NCBI GenBank assembly: GCA_900551155.1
Contig: URVA01000044.1
Span: 1 to 10,714, forward strand
DNA: 10,714 bases
Source of the DNA: an uncultured Eggerthella sp.
Lineage (GTDB): Bacteria > Actinomycetota > Coriobacteriia > Coriobacteriales > Eggerthellaceae
Direction of reading: 5' to 3'
Positions 3,881 through 10,714 of this stretch are shown here, in pieces. Under the pieces are notes generated by a model. It had not been told where the DNA came from. It saw nothing but the letters and a program-made list of their open reading frames with translations, and did not search any database. The position numbers and the translations under genes are program-made. Position 1 is the first letter of the stretch; each line of letters opens with the position of its first letter.

Positions 3881-5941
3881 ATGGCAGCTCCCGCAACAGA
3901 GCATGTACGTAATATTGCACTTGTCGGTCAGGACGGTGCTGGTAAAACGTCGCTTGCAGAGGCAATGCTCCATATTTCAGGTAAAACTCCTCGAATGGGA
4001 ACCACCCATGACGGAAAGTCTTATCTGGACTATGACGAAGAGGAAATCAGGCGTCGTTTTACCTTAGGCACTTCAATTGCTCCTATTCCTTATGGCGATG
4101 ACTATAAGATCAATCTTCTTGACACTTCTGGACAGGCCGACTTCTTAGGGGACACCTTAGCTACTATGCAAGTATGCGAAATGTGCATGTTTGTAGTTGA
4201 CGCAGTAGCGGGTCCTCAAAATATGACTACTCGTTTGTGGCATGAAGCAGAAGTCATGCGTACTTCTCGTTGTGTATTTATCAACCATATCGACCGCGAA
4301 GGCGCTAACTTTGACGTAGCAATGGCGCAGCTGCACGCACGTTTTGGTTCACGTTTGGGTGCTGTTACGATTCCTATTGGTGTTGATAGTGATTTTAAGG
4401 GCGTAATCGATATTCTTCGCATGAAAGCTCGCTATTTTGTTGACGGCGGCGAAAAAGTTGAAGATATCCCAGAGGAATTTGCTGATGCTGCTCAGATTGC
4501 TCGTGATAAGCTTTGCGATTTAGTAGCAGAAGCTGACGATGAGTTGATGATGAAATATCTCGATGGGGAAGAACTGCTTTCTCAGGAAGAGCTTGAATCA
4601 TTGCTCCAAGAAGCAATTGCTCAGGAAATCTTTATTCCGGTATTTGTCGGTTCGACCATTATCGAACAGGGCATTAAGGGAATTATGGACGATATTTGCA
4701 CCTATTTCCCTCATCCTCGTCATCATGGTCCTTTCTATTTGGCTGATGGTTCAGAACTTCGTGTTGATGAAACGGGTGAACCTGCTGGATTTGTCTTCAA
4801 AACCATTTCTGACCCCTTTGTTGGTCGCTTGAGCTTCATTAAGGTTTTATCAGGATATCTTGAGCCTTCAACTGAAATGATTAATGCTCGTACCGGTAAG
4901 AAAGAACGCCTTGGTCATATTTATGTCATGATGGGCAAAGAGCCTATGGATGTTAAGAGTGCAAAAGCAGGCGATATCGTAGTAGTTCCTAAGCTTACCG
5001 AAACCAAGACGGGCGATACCCTTTCTAAGAGTGGCTCTATCGAAGTTGATCCCTTGCCATTGCCTGTCCCTCAGTATCCTGTTTGTGTTGTTGCTAAGAA
5101 CAAAGCAGATGAAGATAAACTGGGTACCTTCTTAGCACGTCAGGCTGAAGTTGATCCAACCATTCAGCTTACCCGTAACGAAGAAACTCATCAGCAGATT
5201 CTCTATACCATGGGCGATATGCAGGTAGATGTGTTGCTCAATCGTTTGAAAGCTCAAACAGGGGTAGAAGTTGATCTCGTTCCTGTTCGCATTCCTTATC
5301 GCGAAACTATTACAAAACAGGCTGAAGCTCAGGGTAGACATAAGAAGCAGACGGGCGGTTCTGGTCAGTTCGGTGATTGTTGGTTACGCTTAACTCCAAA
5401 TCCTGGCGAAGGCTACGAGTTTAAGAATGAAGTTGTAGGTGGTCGCATTCCTAAGAATTTGATTCCTGCGGTAGATAAGGGTGTTCAGGAAGCGATGCAA
5501 GAAGGATTCCTGGCGGGATATCCTATGGTTGATATCTGCTGCACGGTGTATGACGGTTCCTATCATTCGGTTGACTCTAACGAAATGGCCTTTAAGACTG
5601 CAGCTCGCATTGGTTTTAGAGCAGCATGTGAACAGGCTGCACCTGTAATTCTTGAACCAATGGCAGACATGAGCATTATTGTTGGGGAAGAATATGCTGG
5701 TACGGTAATGGGTGATGTGGCAACACGTCGTGGTCGCATTGTTGGTACTGACTCTGACGATGCGGGTGATACCATTATCGTGGTACGTGTTCCTTACGCA
5801 GAGGTTGTTTCTTATACAAAGGACCTACGGGCAATGACGCGTGGTTCGGGTACTTATTCACTTGAAATCAATGGATATGAGCCTGCACCTTTTGATGTTC
5901 AGCAAAAGCTCGTTGAAGAATATCAGGAGTCTCGTAAGTAG
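3881..5941 (+). CDS. EF-G-like translational GTPase (FusA2-type paralogue)
   Basis: This 686-residue protein has the EF-G domain order: G domain (about 1-280), a beta-barrel domain II (from about 300, PAGFVFKTISDPFVGRLSFIKV), domain III, domain IV (GGSGQFGDCWLRLTP) and domain V (PMADMSIIVGEEYAGTVMGDVATRRGRI). GTP-binding motifs are present: G1 GQDGAGKT (16-23), G4 NHID (135-138), G5 GST (257-259). The G3 motif reads DTSGQADF instead of DTPGHVDF, so the catalytic His of translational GTPases is Gln at 85. Related actinobacterial paralogues also lack this His. The paralogue in Mycobacterium, EF-G2, was reported to bind GTP without ribosome-stimulated hydrolysis. The role is unsettled, and it is unlikely to replace EF-G. 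I chose ATG 3881 because AAGGAAG (3866-3872) precedes it; ATG 3863 has no ribosome site at a normal distance. A structured leader and a CRP-type palindrome lie upstream. Confidence 0.88.
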   Translation: MAAPATEHVRNIALVGQDGAGKTSLAEAMLHISGKTPRMGTTHDGKSYLDYDEEEIRRRFTLGTSIAPIPYGDDYKINLLDTSGQADFLGDTLATMQVCEMCMFVVDAVAGPQNMTTRLWHEAEVMRTSRCVFINHIDREGANFDVAMAQLHARFGSRLGAVTIPIGVDSDFKGVIDILRMKARYFVDGGEKVEDIPEEFADAAQIARDKLCDLVAEADDELMMKYLDGEELLSQEELESLLQEAIAQEIFIPVFVGSTIIEQGIKGIMDDICTYFPHPRHHGPFYLADGSELRVDETGEPAGFVFKTISDPFVGRLSFIKVLSGYLEPSTEMINARTGKKERLGHIYVMMGKEPMDVKSAKAGDIVVVPKLTETKTGDTLSKSGSIEVDPLPLPVPQYPVCVVAKNKADEDKLGTFLARQAEVDPTIQLTRNEETHQQILYTMGDMQVDVLLNRLKAQTGVEVDLVPVRIPYRETITKQAEAQGRHKKQTGGSGQFGDCWLRLTPNPGEGYEFKNEVVGGRIPKNLIPAVDKGVQEAMQEGFLAGYPMVDICCTVYDGSYHSVDSNEMAFKTAARIGFRAACEQAAPVILEPMADMSIIVGEEYAGTVMGDVATRRGRIVGTDSDDAGDTIIVVRVPYAEVVSYTKDLRAMTRGSGTYSLEINGYEPAPFDVQQKLVEEYQESRK

Positions 5942-6001
5942 GTTGGTGAACCTAACGTTTTACTAAGCTTTTCGAAGGATTTATAGTCCAGGTAATGTAG
6001 T

Positions 6002-6043
6002 AACCCAGGTTTGTTGTTTTTTGACGACAGACCTGGGTTGTTT
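6002..6043 (+). terminator. Long hairpin, probable terminator of the EF-G-like gene
   Basis: AACCCAGGT (6002-6010) pairs with ACCTGGGTT (6031-6039), and an inner GTTGT (6013-6017) pairs with ACGAC (6024-6028). The T-run after it is poor (GTTT). It lies between two convergent genes, which fits a terminator. A six-pair hairpin TAGGTT/AACCTA (5939-5954) overlaps the stop codon of the gene before it. Confidence 0.6.
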
Positions 6044-6084
6044 AATACCGTGTGTGTTTAGTTTGCTTATTTAGTTTTGCATTG

Positions 6085-7062
6085 TTAAGAAATCAAAGAT
6101 GGGTCGAAGAGCACATTTACATCGACATTTGTCTGAATACCCGAAACGCTGCCAGTTGAGGTGTATTGCCACATAACAATGGGAGTTGATGTTGTGGGTG
6201 CTGCGTCATTATATTCGGCATACCAAATATCTTCTTTAAGGCTGTCTAAATCATAACGCGCTAAATCATGCTGATTTCCATACACTAACGTTGAATAACC
6301 TGCTTGTTTAATGCGATTGCAAAATGCTTCTGCGTTCTTAGTGCATTGTTCTGCACTTAAATCATTGGCTCGAGCATTATGGTTGGGCATGTCTTCAAGG
6401 TCATATGCAATAGGGCAGGTAACATTCATTCCTTCGATAAGTTGCAACACGTATTCAGCTTCTTCTACTGCTTCGTCTTCAGTAACTGCCTGTGAAAAGA
6501 AATACACACCAAAGGGAACTCCTGCTGCTTGAGCTCCGTCAGCATTTGAATAAAACGTTTCATCTGCAAACATATTGCCTTCGGTGTAGCCGCGACTGCC
6601 ACAACGAATCATTGCGAAATCGATACCATCATTTGCAACAGCATTCCAGTCGATAGTGCCCTGATGGCTTGAAACATCAATACCTGTTTTAGAGGTTATT
6701 TGTCCTGCTTGCGAATACACTATGCGACCATTTTCTTGTGTTAAGTTATTCCAATCATAATCGCGCGAGTGGCTGCAGCTTTGAATTCCAATAGTAAGAA
6801 GAATGATAAGAGCAAGGATCCCAATAACAAGTGCAACTAACTTTGTTGGAAATGGTTGTGATTTCGCAGAGTAGGGAGCATTATAGGGACGCGAGGCGAA
6901 CCTTGTTTTTGAAGCTGAATAGCTCTTGCGAGAATAGGAATTATAAACACGGGGAGTGTGAGAGCGCTGGCCGTGTGAGCCTGCGCGATGTTTAGCCGTA
7001 GTTCTCTTAGTTGATCTACTAGAGATTTGTGGCGAATGTTTCTTGTTTCGATACGATGGCAT
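6085..7062 (-). CDS. Membrane-anchored GH25 muramidase (lysozyme)
   Basis: The 325-residue product has a basic, Ser/Arg/Tyr-rich cytoplasmic N-terminus (1-72), one membrane segment (about 74-93, LVALVIGILALIILL) and an external glycoside hydrolase family 25 domain (about 127-320). Family motifs are GIDVSSHQGTIDW at 127-139 with the conserved Asp129, YDLEDM at 220-225 with the acid pair Asp221/Glu223, GVYFFSQAV at 185-193, and the closing WQYTSTGSVSGIQ...VDVN. GH25 enzymes cleave the MurNAc-GlcNAc bond of peptidoglycan. There is no cleavable signal peptide, so it should stay tethered and act in wall remodelling, not as a phage lysin; no holin or other phage gene is near. The ATG has no Shine-Dalgarno, and the -10 TACAAT ends just six bases before it, which suggests a leaderless message. 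It diverges from glmS. Confidence 0.9.
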   Translation of the reverse strand: MPSYRNKKHSPQISSRSTKRTTAKHRAGSHGQRSHTPRVYNSYSRKSYSASKTRFASRPYNAPYSAKSQPFPTKLVALVIGILALIILLTIGIQSCSHSRDYDWNNLTQENGRIVYSQAGQITSKTGIDVSSHQGTIDWNAVANDGIDFAMIRCGSRGYTEGNMFADETFYSNADGAQAAGVPFGVYFFSQAVTEDEAVEEAEYVLQLIEGMNVTCPIAYDLEDMPNHNARANDLSAEQCTKNAEAFCNRIKQAGYSTLVYGNQHDLARYDLDSLKEDIWYAEYNDAAPTTSTPIVMWQYTSTGSVSGIQTNVDVNVLFDPSLIS

Positions 7063-7068
7063 GTGCTG

Positions 7069-7077
7069 ATTGTATCA
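7069..7077 (-). promoter_or_regulatory. Extended -10 promoter element of the GH25 gene
   Basis: The minus strand reads TGATACAAT (complement of 7069-7077), an extended -10 of the TGn-TACAAT form. Its last base is six bases before the A of the ATG at 7062, so transcription should begin at or next to the start codon. No good -35 is seen, as is usual for extended -10 promoters. The same bases form the dyad CTGAT-TGT-ATCAG (7066-7078). Confidence 0.5.
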
Positions 7078-7092
7078 GTGATTAAGTATCTG

Positions 7093-7123
7093 TTGGCTTT
7101 CTGTTACAACTCTACGATAAAAT
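7093..7123 (+). promoter_or_regulatory. Probable glmS promoter
   Basis: TTGGCT (7093-7098) serves as -35, and GATAAAAT (7116-7123) holds the -10. Spacing is 17 bases if GATAAA is read as the hexamer and 19 if TAAAAT is. The leader to the ATG is only about 45-50 nt, too short for a glmS ribozyme. Confidence 0.5.
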
Positions 7124-7175
7124 ACAAAGGTTATAACTTTTATAGTTTCCTCCCAATGTGATAGGAGTTAATTGT

Positions 7176-8999
7176 ATGTGTGGAATTGTTGGCTATACCG
7201 GTTCGCTTCAGGCAAAAGAAGTTTTGCTTGAAGGTTTGAAGCGTTTGGAATATCGCGGTTATGACTCTGCAGGTATTGCAGTATTCGACGGCGATAAATT
7301 AAATATCGTAAAACGCTTGGGCAAAGTGTCCGAATTGGTTGATGCCCTTGGTCCTCAAACCTGCGTGGGTACATGTGGTATTGGTCATACTCGTTGGGCA
7401 ACTCATGGTGCTCCATCAGAGCGTAATGCCCATCCGCATACCAGTTGCGCTTCCGATATTGCCGTTGTTCATAACGGCATTATTGAAAACTTTACTGAGC
7501 TTCGTGAAGAACTTATTGCTAAAGGTCATACCTTTGAATCCGATACCGACACCGAAGTAGCTGCTCATCTTGTTGAGGAAGCTTATAACGGCGATCTGTT
7601 AGAGGCGGTGCGCAGCGCAGCTTCAAGGCTTGTTGGCGCGTATGGTCTTGCTGTTACGTGTGAGCAGGAGCCAGGCACAATTGTAGTAACGCGTAAAGAT
7701 TCGCCCATCGTGCTTGGCGCAGCAGAGAATGGCAGTTATGTTGCTTCTGACATCATTGCTGTTATTGAAGCAACGCGCGATGTTGTCATTATGGAAGACA
7801 ACCAATTTGCCGTTATGAAGCCTGAAGGCATTACGTATTTCGACCAGGATGGTAATGAAATTCATCTTGAAATCACCCATGTTGACTGGGATATTGATGT
7901 TGCAGAAAAAGGCGGGTATCCCGACTTTATGTTGAAGGAAATTCATGAACAGCCTCGTGTTGTTCGTGATACTTTGGCAGGACGTATGTCTGGTCGAGAA
8001 ATTAAGATTGATGAGCTTACCCTTACGCGCCAAGAGCTTAACTATATTGATCGTGTTTATATTATTGGATGCGGAACGTCATATCACGCGGGCCTTATCG
8101 CTAAGAATTTGATTGAGGCATGGGCTCGAATTCCTACCGAGGTAGAAGTGGCAAGTGAATTCCGCTACCGTAATCCTATTATTACTCCTACGACATTAGT
8201 AGTTGCTGTTTCTCAGTCGGGTGAAACGGCAGATACGCTTGCTGCTATTCGTGATGCACGTATTAAGGGCGCTAAAGTCTTTGGTATTACCAATGTTATT
8301 GGTTCTCCTGTTGCGCGTGAATCTGATGGTGTTATTTACACAAAGGCCAATAAGGAAATTGCAGTTGCTTCAACTAAGTCATTTATTGGTCAGGTGGTAA
8401 GCTTGACCTTGTTGGCAATGCTACTTGGTCGTGTGAAGGGTAAGTTAACTCTGAACATGACTCGTATGCTGTTTACTGAACTTGCAGATACTGCCGATCA
8501 AATTGAGGCAATTCTTGATGATACCTCGGCAATCGAAGAAGCTGCTCATTTCTTTGATGGTCGGGATTCTACCCTCTACATTGGTCGTGGTTTAGGCGAA
8601 GCAGTATGTTATGAAGGCGCCTTAAAGCTTAAAGAAATTAGCTATATTCATGCGGAAGCTTATGCTGCAGGAGAAATGAAGCATGGTCCTATTGCGCTGT
8701 TGGATGATGGATTCCCCATTGTTGCTGTTGTCACTCAGAGCGCAACTTACGACAAAACACTTTCCAATTTGGAGGAGTCCAAATCACGTGGCGCTAAGAT
8801 TATCGCAATAGCTACCGAAGGCGACGAAAACGTTAAAAAGGTTGCTGACCATGTAATTTATATTCCAAAAGTCCGCGATTCTTTTATGCCTATTACTGCA
8901 AGCGTTCCTTTGCAATTGTTGGCACGTGCGGTTGCGGTTGCTCGCGGTTGCGATGTAGACCAGCCTCGAAACTTGGCAAAGTCTGTTACCGTAGAGTAA
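7176..8999 (+). CDS. glmS: Glutamine-fructose-6-phosphate aminotransferase (isomerizing)
   Basis: GlmS converts fructose-6-phosphate and glutamine to glucosamine-6-phosphate, the entry step to UDP-GlcNAc and peptidoglycan. The 607-residue product starts MCGIVGY: Cys2, exposed after removal of Met, is the glutaminase nucleophile, and this fixes the start at ATG 7176 (AGGAG at 7163-7167) rather than at GTG 7158. The glutaminase domain (about 1-215) has GHTRWATHGAPSERNAHPH, HNGIIENF and DTDTEV. The two SIS isomerase domains (about 290-595) have CGTSYHAG, SQSGETADT near 345, AVASTKSF, and GRGLGEAVCYEGALKLKEISY. The ending DQPRNLAKSVTVE is the classic C-terminus of the enzyme. No active-site change is seen. 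The cytosolic product supplies the wall that the divergent GH25 enzyme cuts. Confidence 0.97.
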   Translation: MCGIVGYTGSLQAKEVLLEGLKRLEYRGYDSAGIAVFDGDKLNIVKRLGKVSELVDALGPQTCVGTCGIGHTRWATHGAPSERNAHPHTSCASDIAVVHNGIIENFTELREELIAKGHTFESDTDTEVAAHLVEEAYNGDLLEAVRSAASRLVGAYGLAVTCEQEPGTIVVTRKDSPIVLGAAENGSYVASDIIAVIEATRDVVIMEDNQFAVMKPEGITYFDQDGNEIHLEITHVDWDIDVAEKGGYPDFMLKEIHEQPRVVRDTLAGRMSGREIKIDELTLTRQELNYIDRVYIIGCGTSYHAGLIAKNLIEAWARIPTEVEVASEFRYRNPIITPTTLVVAVSQSGETADTLAAIRDARIKGAKVFGITNVIGSPVARESDGVIYTKANKEIAVASTKSFIGQVVSLTLLAMLLGRVKGKLTLNMTRMLFTELADTADQIEAILDDTSAIEEAAHFFDGRDSTLYIGRGLGEAVCYEGALKLKEISYIHAEAYAAGEMKHGPIALLDDGFPIVAVVTQSATYDKTLSNLEESKSRGAKIIAIATEGDENVKKVADHVIYIPKVRDSFMPITASVPLQLLARAVAVARGCDVDQPRNLAKSVTVE

Positions 9000-9054
9000 A
9001 AGCATCAATTCTTATTCAAGCTTGTCTTGAAGGATTCGAAAAGAGTTATCAGCT

Positions 9055-9606
9055 TTGAAAGATACCGAGAAACTATCACAGGATGAGGCGCTTCAAGGCG
9101 CTTCATCTTCTGTTTTGCCTGATTCAGTTTCCCTTGGAGTAGACATTGTGGAAATTGAGCGCATGAGGGCTATTCTTAAACGATCTCCTTCATTCGCTCG
9201 TCGTGCTTTTTCAGAAGACGAACAGGCGTATTGCAACGCAACCGCTGCTCCTGAATTTCACTATGCAACAAGATTTGCCGCAAAAGAAGCAGTAGTAAAA
9301 GCACTTGGTACGGGGTTTTCTTCGGGAATTGGGATTAGAGATATCTAAGTAGTTCTTGATAGCAAGGGGAAGCCTCGTGTGCTGTTGCATGGTAGAGCGA
9401 AGGAAATCTTTGAAGAGAAGAATATTGAAGAACTTCCGCTTTCCCTTTCCTATACGCATAAAGAAGCGGTAGCTTGCGCAATGGCCTTAACGGGGGATGC
9501 TCGCAAGGCGACAGAGCGTAAAATCAGTCCAACTGAGGCACTTACTCGACAATTCAAAGAGGTTCGCTCGCTTTTAGACGATATCGATACAAAAGAGGGT
9601 CGGTAA
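9055..9606 (+). pseudogene. acpS: Holo-[acyl-carrier-protein] synthase, interrupted by an in-frame TAA
   Basis: AcpS transfers 4'-phosphopantetheine from CoA to the acyl carrier protein of fatty-acid synthesis. One reading frame carries the whole family pattern: LGVDIVEIERM (Asp30, metal), FARRAFSEDEQAYC, RFAAKEAVVKALGTG (73-87; Lys77/Glu78), GIGIRDI, GKPRVLLHGRA, and PLSLSYTHKEAVACAMAL. It is broken by TAA at 9346-9348, between RDI and VVLDSKGKPRV. Homologues, including the Bacillus enzyme, have Glu there, so one base change (GAA to TAA) explains it. No frameshift is needed. The upstream piece is 97 codons from TTG 9055; the rest could restart only at GTG 9379. Relative to the usual 120-130 residues there is about 25 extra at the N-terminus and about 40 at the C-terminus (TERKISPTEAL...). 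Sequencing error, a real mutation, or readthrough are all possible. Only five bases separate it from nnrD. Confidence 0.85.
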
Positions 9607-9611
9607 AAGAG

Positions 9612-10472
9612 ATGGATCAGAAAGAACTTGCTTCCTTAATTCCTTATCCAGCCGATGATGCTCATAAGTATTCTCGTGGCAAATGCGTGTTGTTGGCGGG
9701 ATGTGCTCCTTATCCAGGCGCTGCTTGTCTTGCAGCTCGGGCTTCACAGTATGCGGGGGCAGGGTATACCCAAGTGTTTACCGCTTTTGAGAACAAGTTA
9801 ACGCTTCGCTTATATAGACCTTCTTTAGTGGTGAATTCCTTTGAGGAATTCTTCCCATTGCAGGCGCTTAAACCAGGCAGCAAAGGCGCTTTCGTGGTGG
9901 GACCTGGCTTTGAAGCTGATGATCTTCATATTTTGTCGCTCATAGAATCGGTTCTCAATTACGCTGCTCGTCCTGTTCTTATAGATGGGGGAGCACTTTC
10001 GTATTTGCCTGCTCTGCGAGAAGATTCTACCTGGCCAAATATTCTTACGCTTCTTTCAGGATCTTTGATTTTGACTCCTCACTATGGTGAAGCGGTAAAA
10101 CTTGGTGAGCCGTTCAATATTGATGTGGCTTCAATGTCTCAAGAGGAAGCTGCTAAACAACTTGCAACGTATTACAACGCTACTGTTGTTCTAAAGGGTT
10201 CTGATACTGTTGTAGCTCAGCATGACAAACATGAAGTTATCACGTTTGGCAGTGCGGTTTTGTCTAAGGCAGGAACCGGAGATGTGTTGGCAGGTACTAT
10301 TGGTGGACTGTTGGCACAAGGTATGGATTCTTATGACGCTTGCGTTTTAGGTGTTTCGGTTCACGCTAAGGCGGGTTTGTTAGCACAGGATAAGTATGGA
10401 ATAGTAAGTGCAAGTGCTGAAGAAGTGCTTGAGAATATTCCAGGTGCGTTCCTGTCGATTCAGAATAACTAG
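9612..10472 (+). CDS. nnrD: ADP-dependent (S)-NAD(P)H-hydrate dehydratase
   Basis: This enzyme repairs damaged cofactors: it dehydrates the S form of NADHX or NADPHX to NAD(P)H using ADP. The 286-residue product matches the ribokinase-like CARKD / YjeF C-terminal family. Motifs are SRGKCVLLAGC (21-31) with PGAACLAARASQYAGAGY after it, VGPGF (96-100), LTPHYGEAVKLG (154-165), VVLKGSDTVV (192-201), and GTGDVLAGTIGGLLAQG (221-237) with the catalytic Asp224. The usual DADAL after the central strand reads DGGAL here (125-129), a small deviation. The epimerase domain NnrE, often fused or adjacent, is not in the window. The ATG is five bases past the acpS stop, with AAAAGAG overlapping it, so the two are probably translated from one message. 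Confidence 0.93.
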   Translation: MDQKELASLIPYPADDAHKYSRGKCVLLAGCAPYPGAACLAARASQYAGAGYTQVFTAFENKLTLRLYRPSLVVNSFEEFFPLQALKPGSKGAFVVGPGFEADDLHILSLIESVLNYAARPVLIDGGALSYLPALREDSTWPNILTLLSGSLILTPHYGEAVKLGEPFNIDVASMSQEEAAKQLATYYNATVVLKGSDTVVAQHDKHEVITFGSAVLSKAGTGDVLAGTIGGLLAQGMDSYDACVLGVSVHAKAGLLAQDKYGIVSASAEEVLENIPGAFLSIQNN

Positions 10473-10558
10473 TTTTTCGAGAGAAATAACAATTTATAAG
10501 GCTCTTTTAAGGGACAGGTAATTTACGAGAGCTATCGTAGTTTTAAAGCGAGGAAATC

Positions 10559-10714
10559 ATGCAAGATTCGGGTCATGAAACTGAAGAAACCTTAGCGGAT
10601 AGAGTATTGCGTCTACGTCGTGAAATTGAATATCACACGCATCGCTATTATGTCTTAGACGATCCAGAAATATCTGACGCAGCATTCGATTCGCTCATGC
10701 GTGAATTGCGTGAT
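10559..10714 (+). CDS. ligA: NAD-dependent DNA ligase, N-terminal part (runs off the window)
   Basis: The first 52 codons are visible and open to the right edge. They match domain Ia of bacterial LigA, which binds the NMN half of NAD: HRYYVLDDPEISDAAFDSLMRELRD. Counterparts of the known NAD-contact residues are present: Tyr30, Asp40, Phe43 (Tyr in E. coli, Phe in mycobacteria) and Asp44. The enzyme seals nicks in replication and repair. The ATG follows GCGAGGA (10548-10554). The 86-base gap after nnrD holds only a weak TACGA/TCGTA hairpin (10524-10539) before TTTT, and I see no clear promoter, so co-transcription with nnrD is likely. Confidence 0.93.
   Translation, partial: MQDSGHETEETLADRVLRLRREIEYHTHRYYVLDDPEISDAAFDSLMRELRD

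Noticed and set aside
6085..7062. GH25 gene as a prophage lysin
   Set aside because: It has a membrane anchor and a long cytoplasmic tail, housekeeping neighbours, and no holin, integrase or structural genes nearby.
7158..7175. Six extra residues at the start of GlmS (GTG 7158)
   Set aside because: The nucleophile must be Cys2 after the initiator Met; only ATG 7176 with AGGAG upstream gives this.
7079..7175. glmS ribozyme-riboswitch upstream of glmS
   Set aside because: The leader after the predicted promoter is about 50 nt, well below the roughly 150 nt that the ribozyme needs, and no core sequence is visible.
7623..8033. 136-residue minus-strand frame inside glmS
   Set aside because: It lies wholly within the glmS coding region, with no family features; a shadow frame.
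9015..9031. Terminator between glmS and acpS (TTCAAG/CTTGAA)
   Set aside because: A six-pair AT-rich stem without a T-run. Read-through into acpS is more likely.
10524..10544. Terminator between nnrD and ligA (TACGA/TCGTA then TTTT)
   Set aside because: A five-pair weak stem and four T are too little to call a terminator.

Overview
The window looks like a core-genome stretch of a low- to mid-GC actinobacterium, most probably of the class Coriobacteriia (Atopobium / Cryptobacterium / Eggerthella relatives). This is judged from protein character: an actinobacterial FusA2-like EF-G paralogue, a trigger-factor paralogue with a Coriobacteria-like N-domain, and a membrane-anchored GH25 muramidase of a type common in that class. 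No database was searched, so the assignment is an inference. I see no rRNA, tRNA, CRISPR array, insertion sequence or prophage.

Layout. 1-720: 3' end of an unrecognised protein with three C-terminal membrane segments. 721-1033: a gene-free stretch holding a promoter and a long leader with a terminator/antiterminator switch. 1034-2157: the translation operon infC-rpmI-rplT (IF-3, L35, L20), closed by an intrinsic terminator at 2243-2272, with a folded 3'-UTR before it. 2279-2506 (minus): a possible small, charged, probably disordered protein. 2667-3719: a trigger-factor-like protein that lacks the PPIase domain and the usual ribosome-docking signature. 3881-5941: an EF-G-like GTPase whose catalytic switch-II histidine is replaced by Gln; a perfect CRP-type palindrome lies upstream. 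6085-7062 (minus): a type II membrane-anchored GH25 lysozyme, probably leaderless. 7176-8999: glmS. 9055-9606: acpS, interrupted by an in-frame TAA. 9612-10472: nnrD. 10559 to the right edge: the start of ligA.

How the genes fit together. The left half concerns translation: initiation, two large-subunit proteins, and two diverged paralogues of factors that act at the ribosome (trigger factor at the exit tunnel, EF-G at the factor site). The right half is housekeeping: cell-wall turnover, hexosamine supply for peptidoglycan, ACP activation, NAD(P)HX repair and NAD-dependent DNA ligation. glmS, acpS, nnrD and ligA share one strand with short gaps and no clear terminator, so they may be co-transcribed.

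The strongest points for a second look are: (1) the infC leader, where a 13-pair antiterminator (878-890 with 940-952) excludes a classic terminator (939-968); (2) an AUA start codon for infC behind a near-perfect Shine-Dalgarno, as expected if IF-3 controls its own synthesis; (3) the premature TAA in the normally essential acpS; (4) the PPIase-less trigger-factor paralogue; and (5) the CRP-type site in front of the EF-G-like gene.
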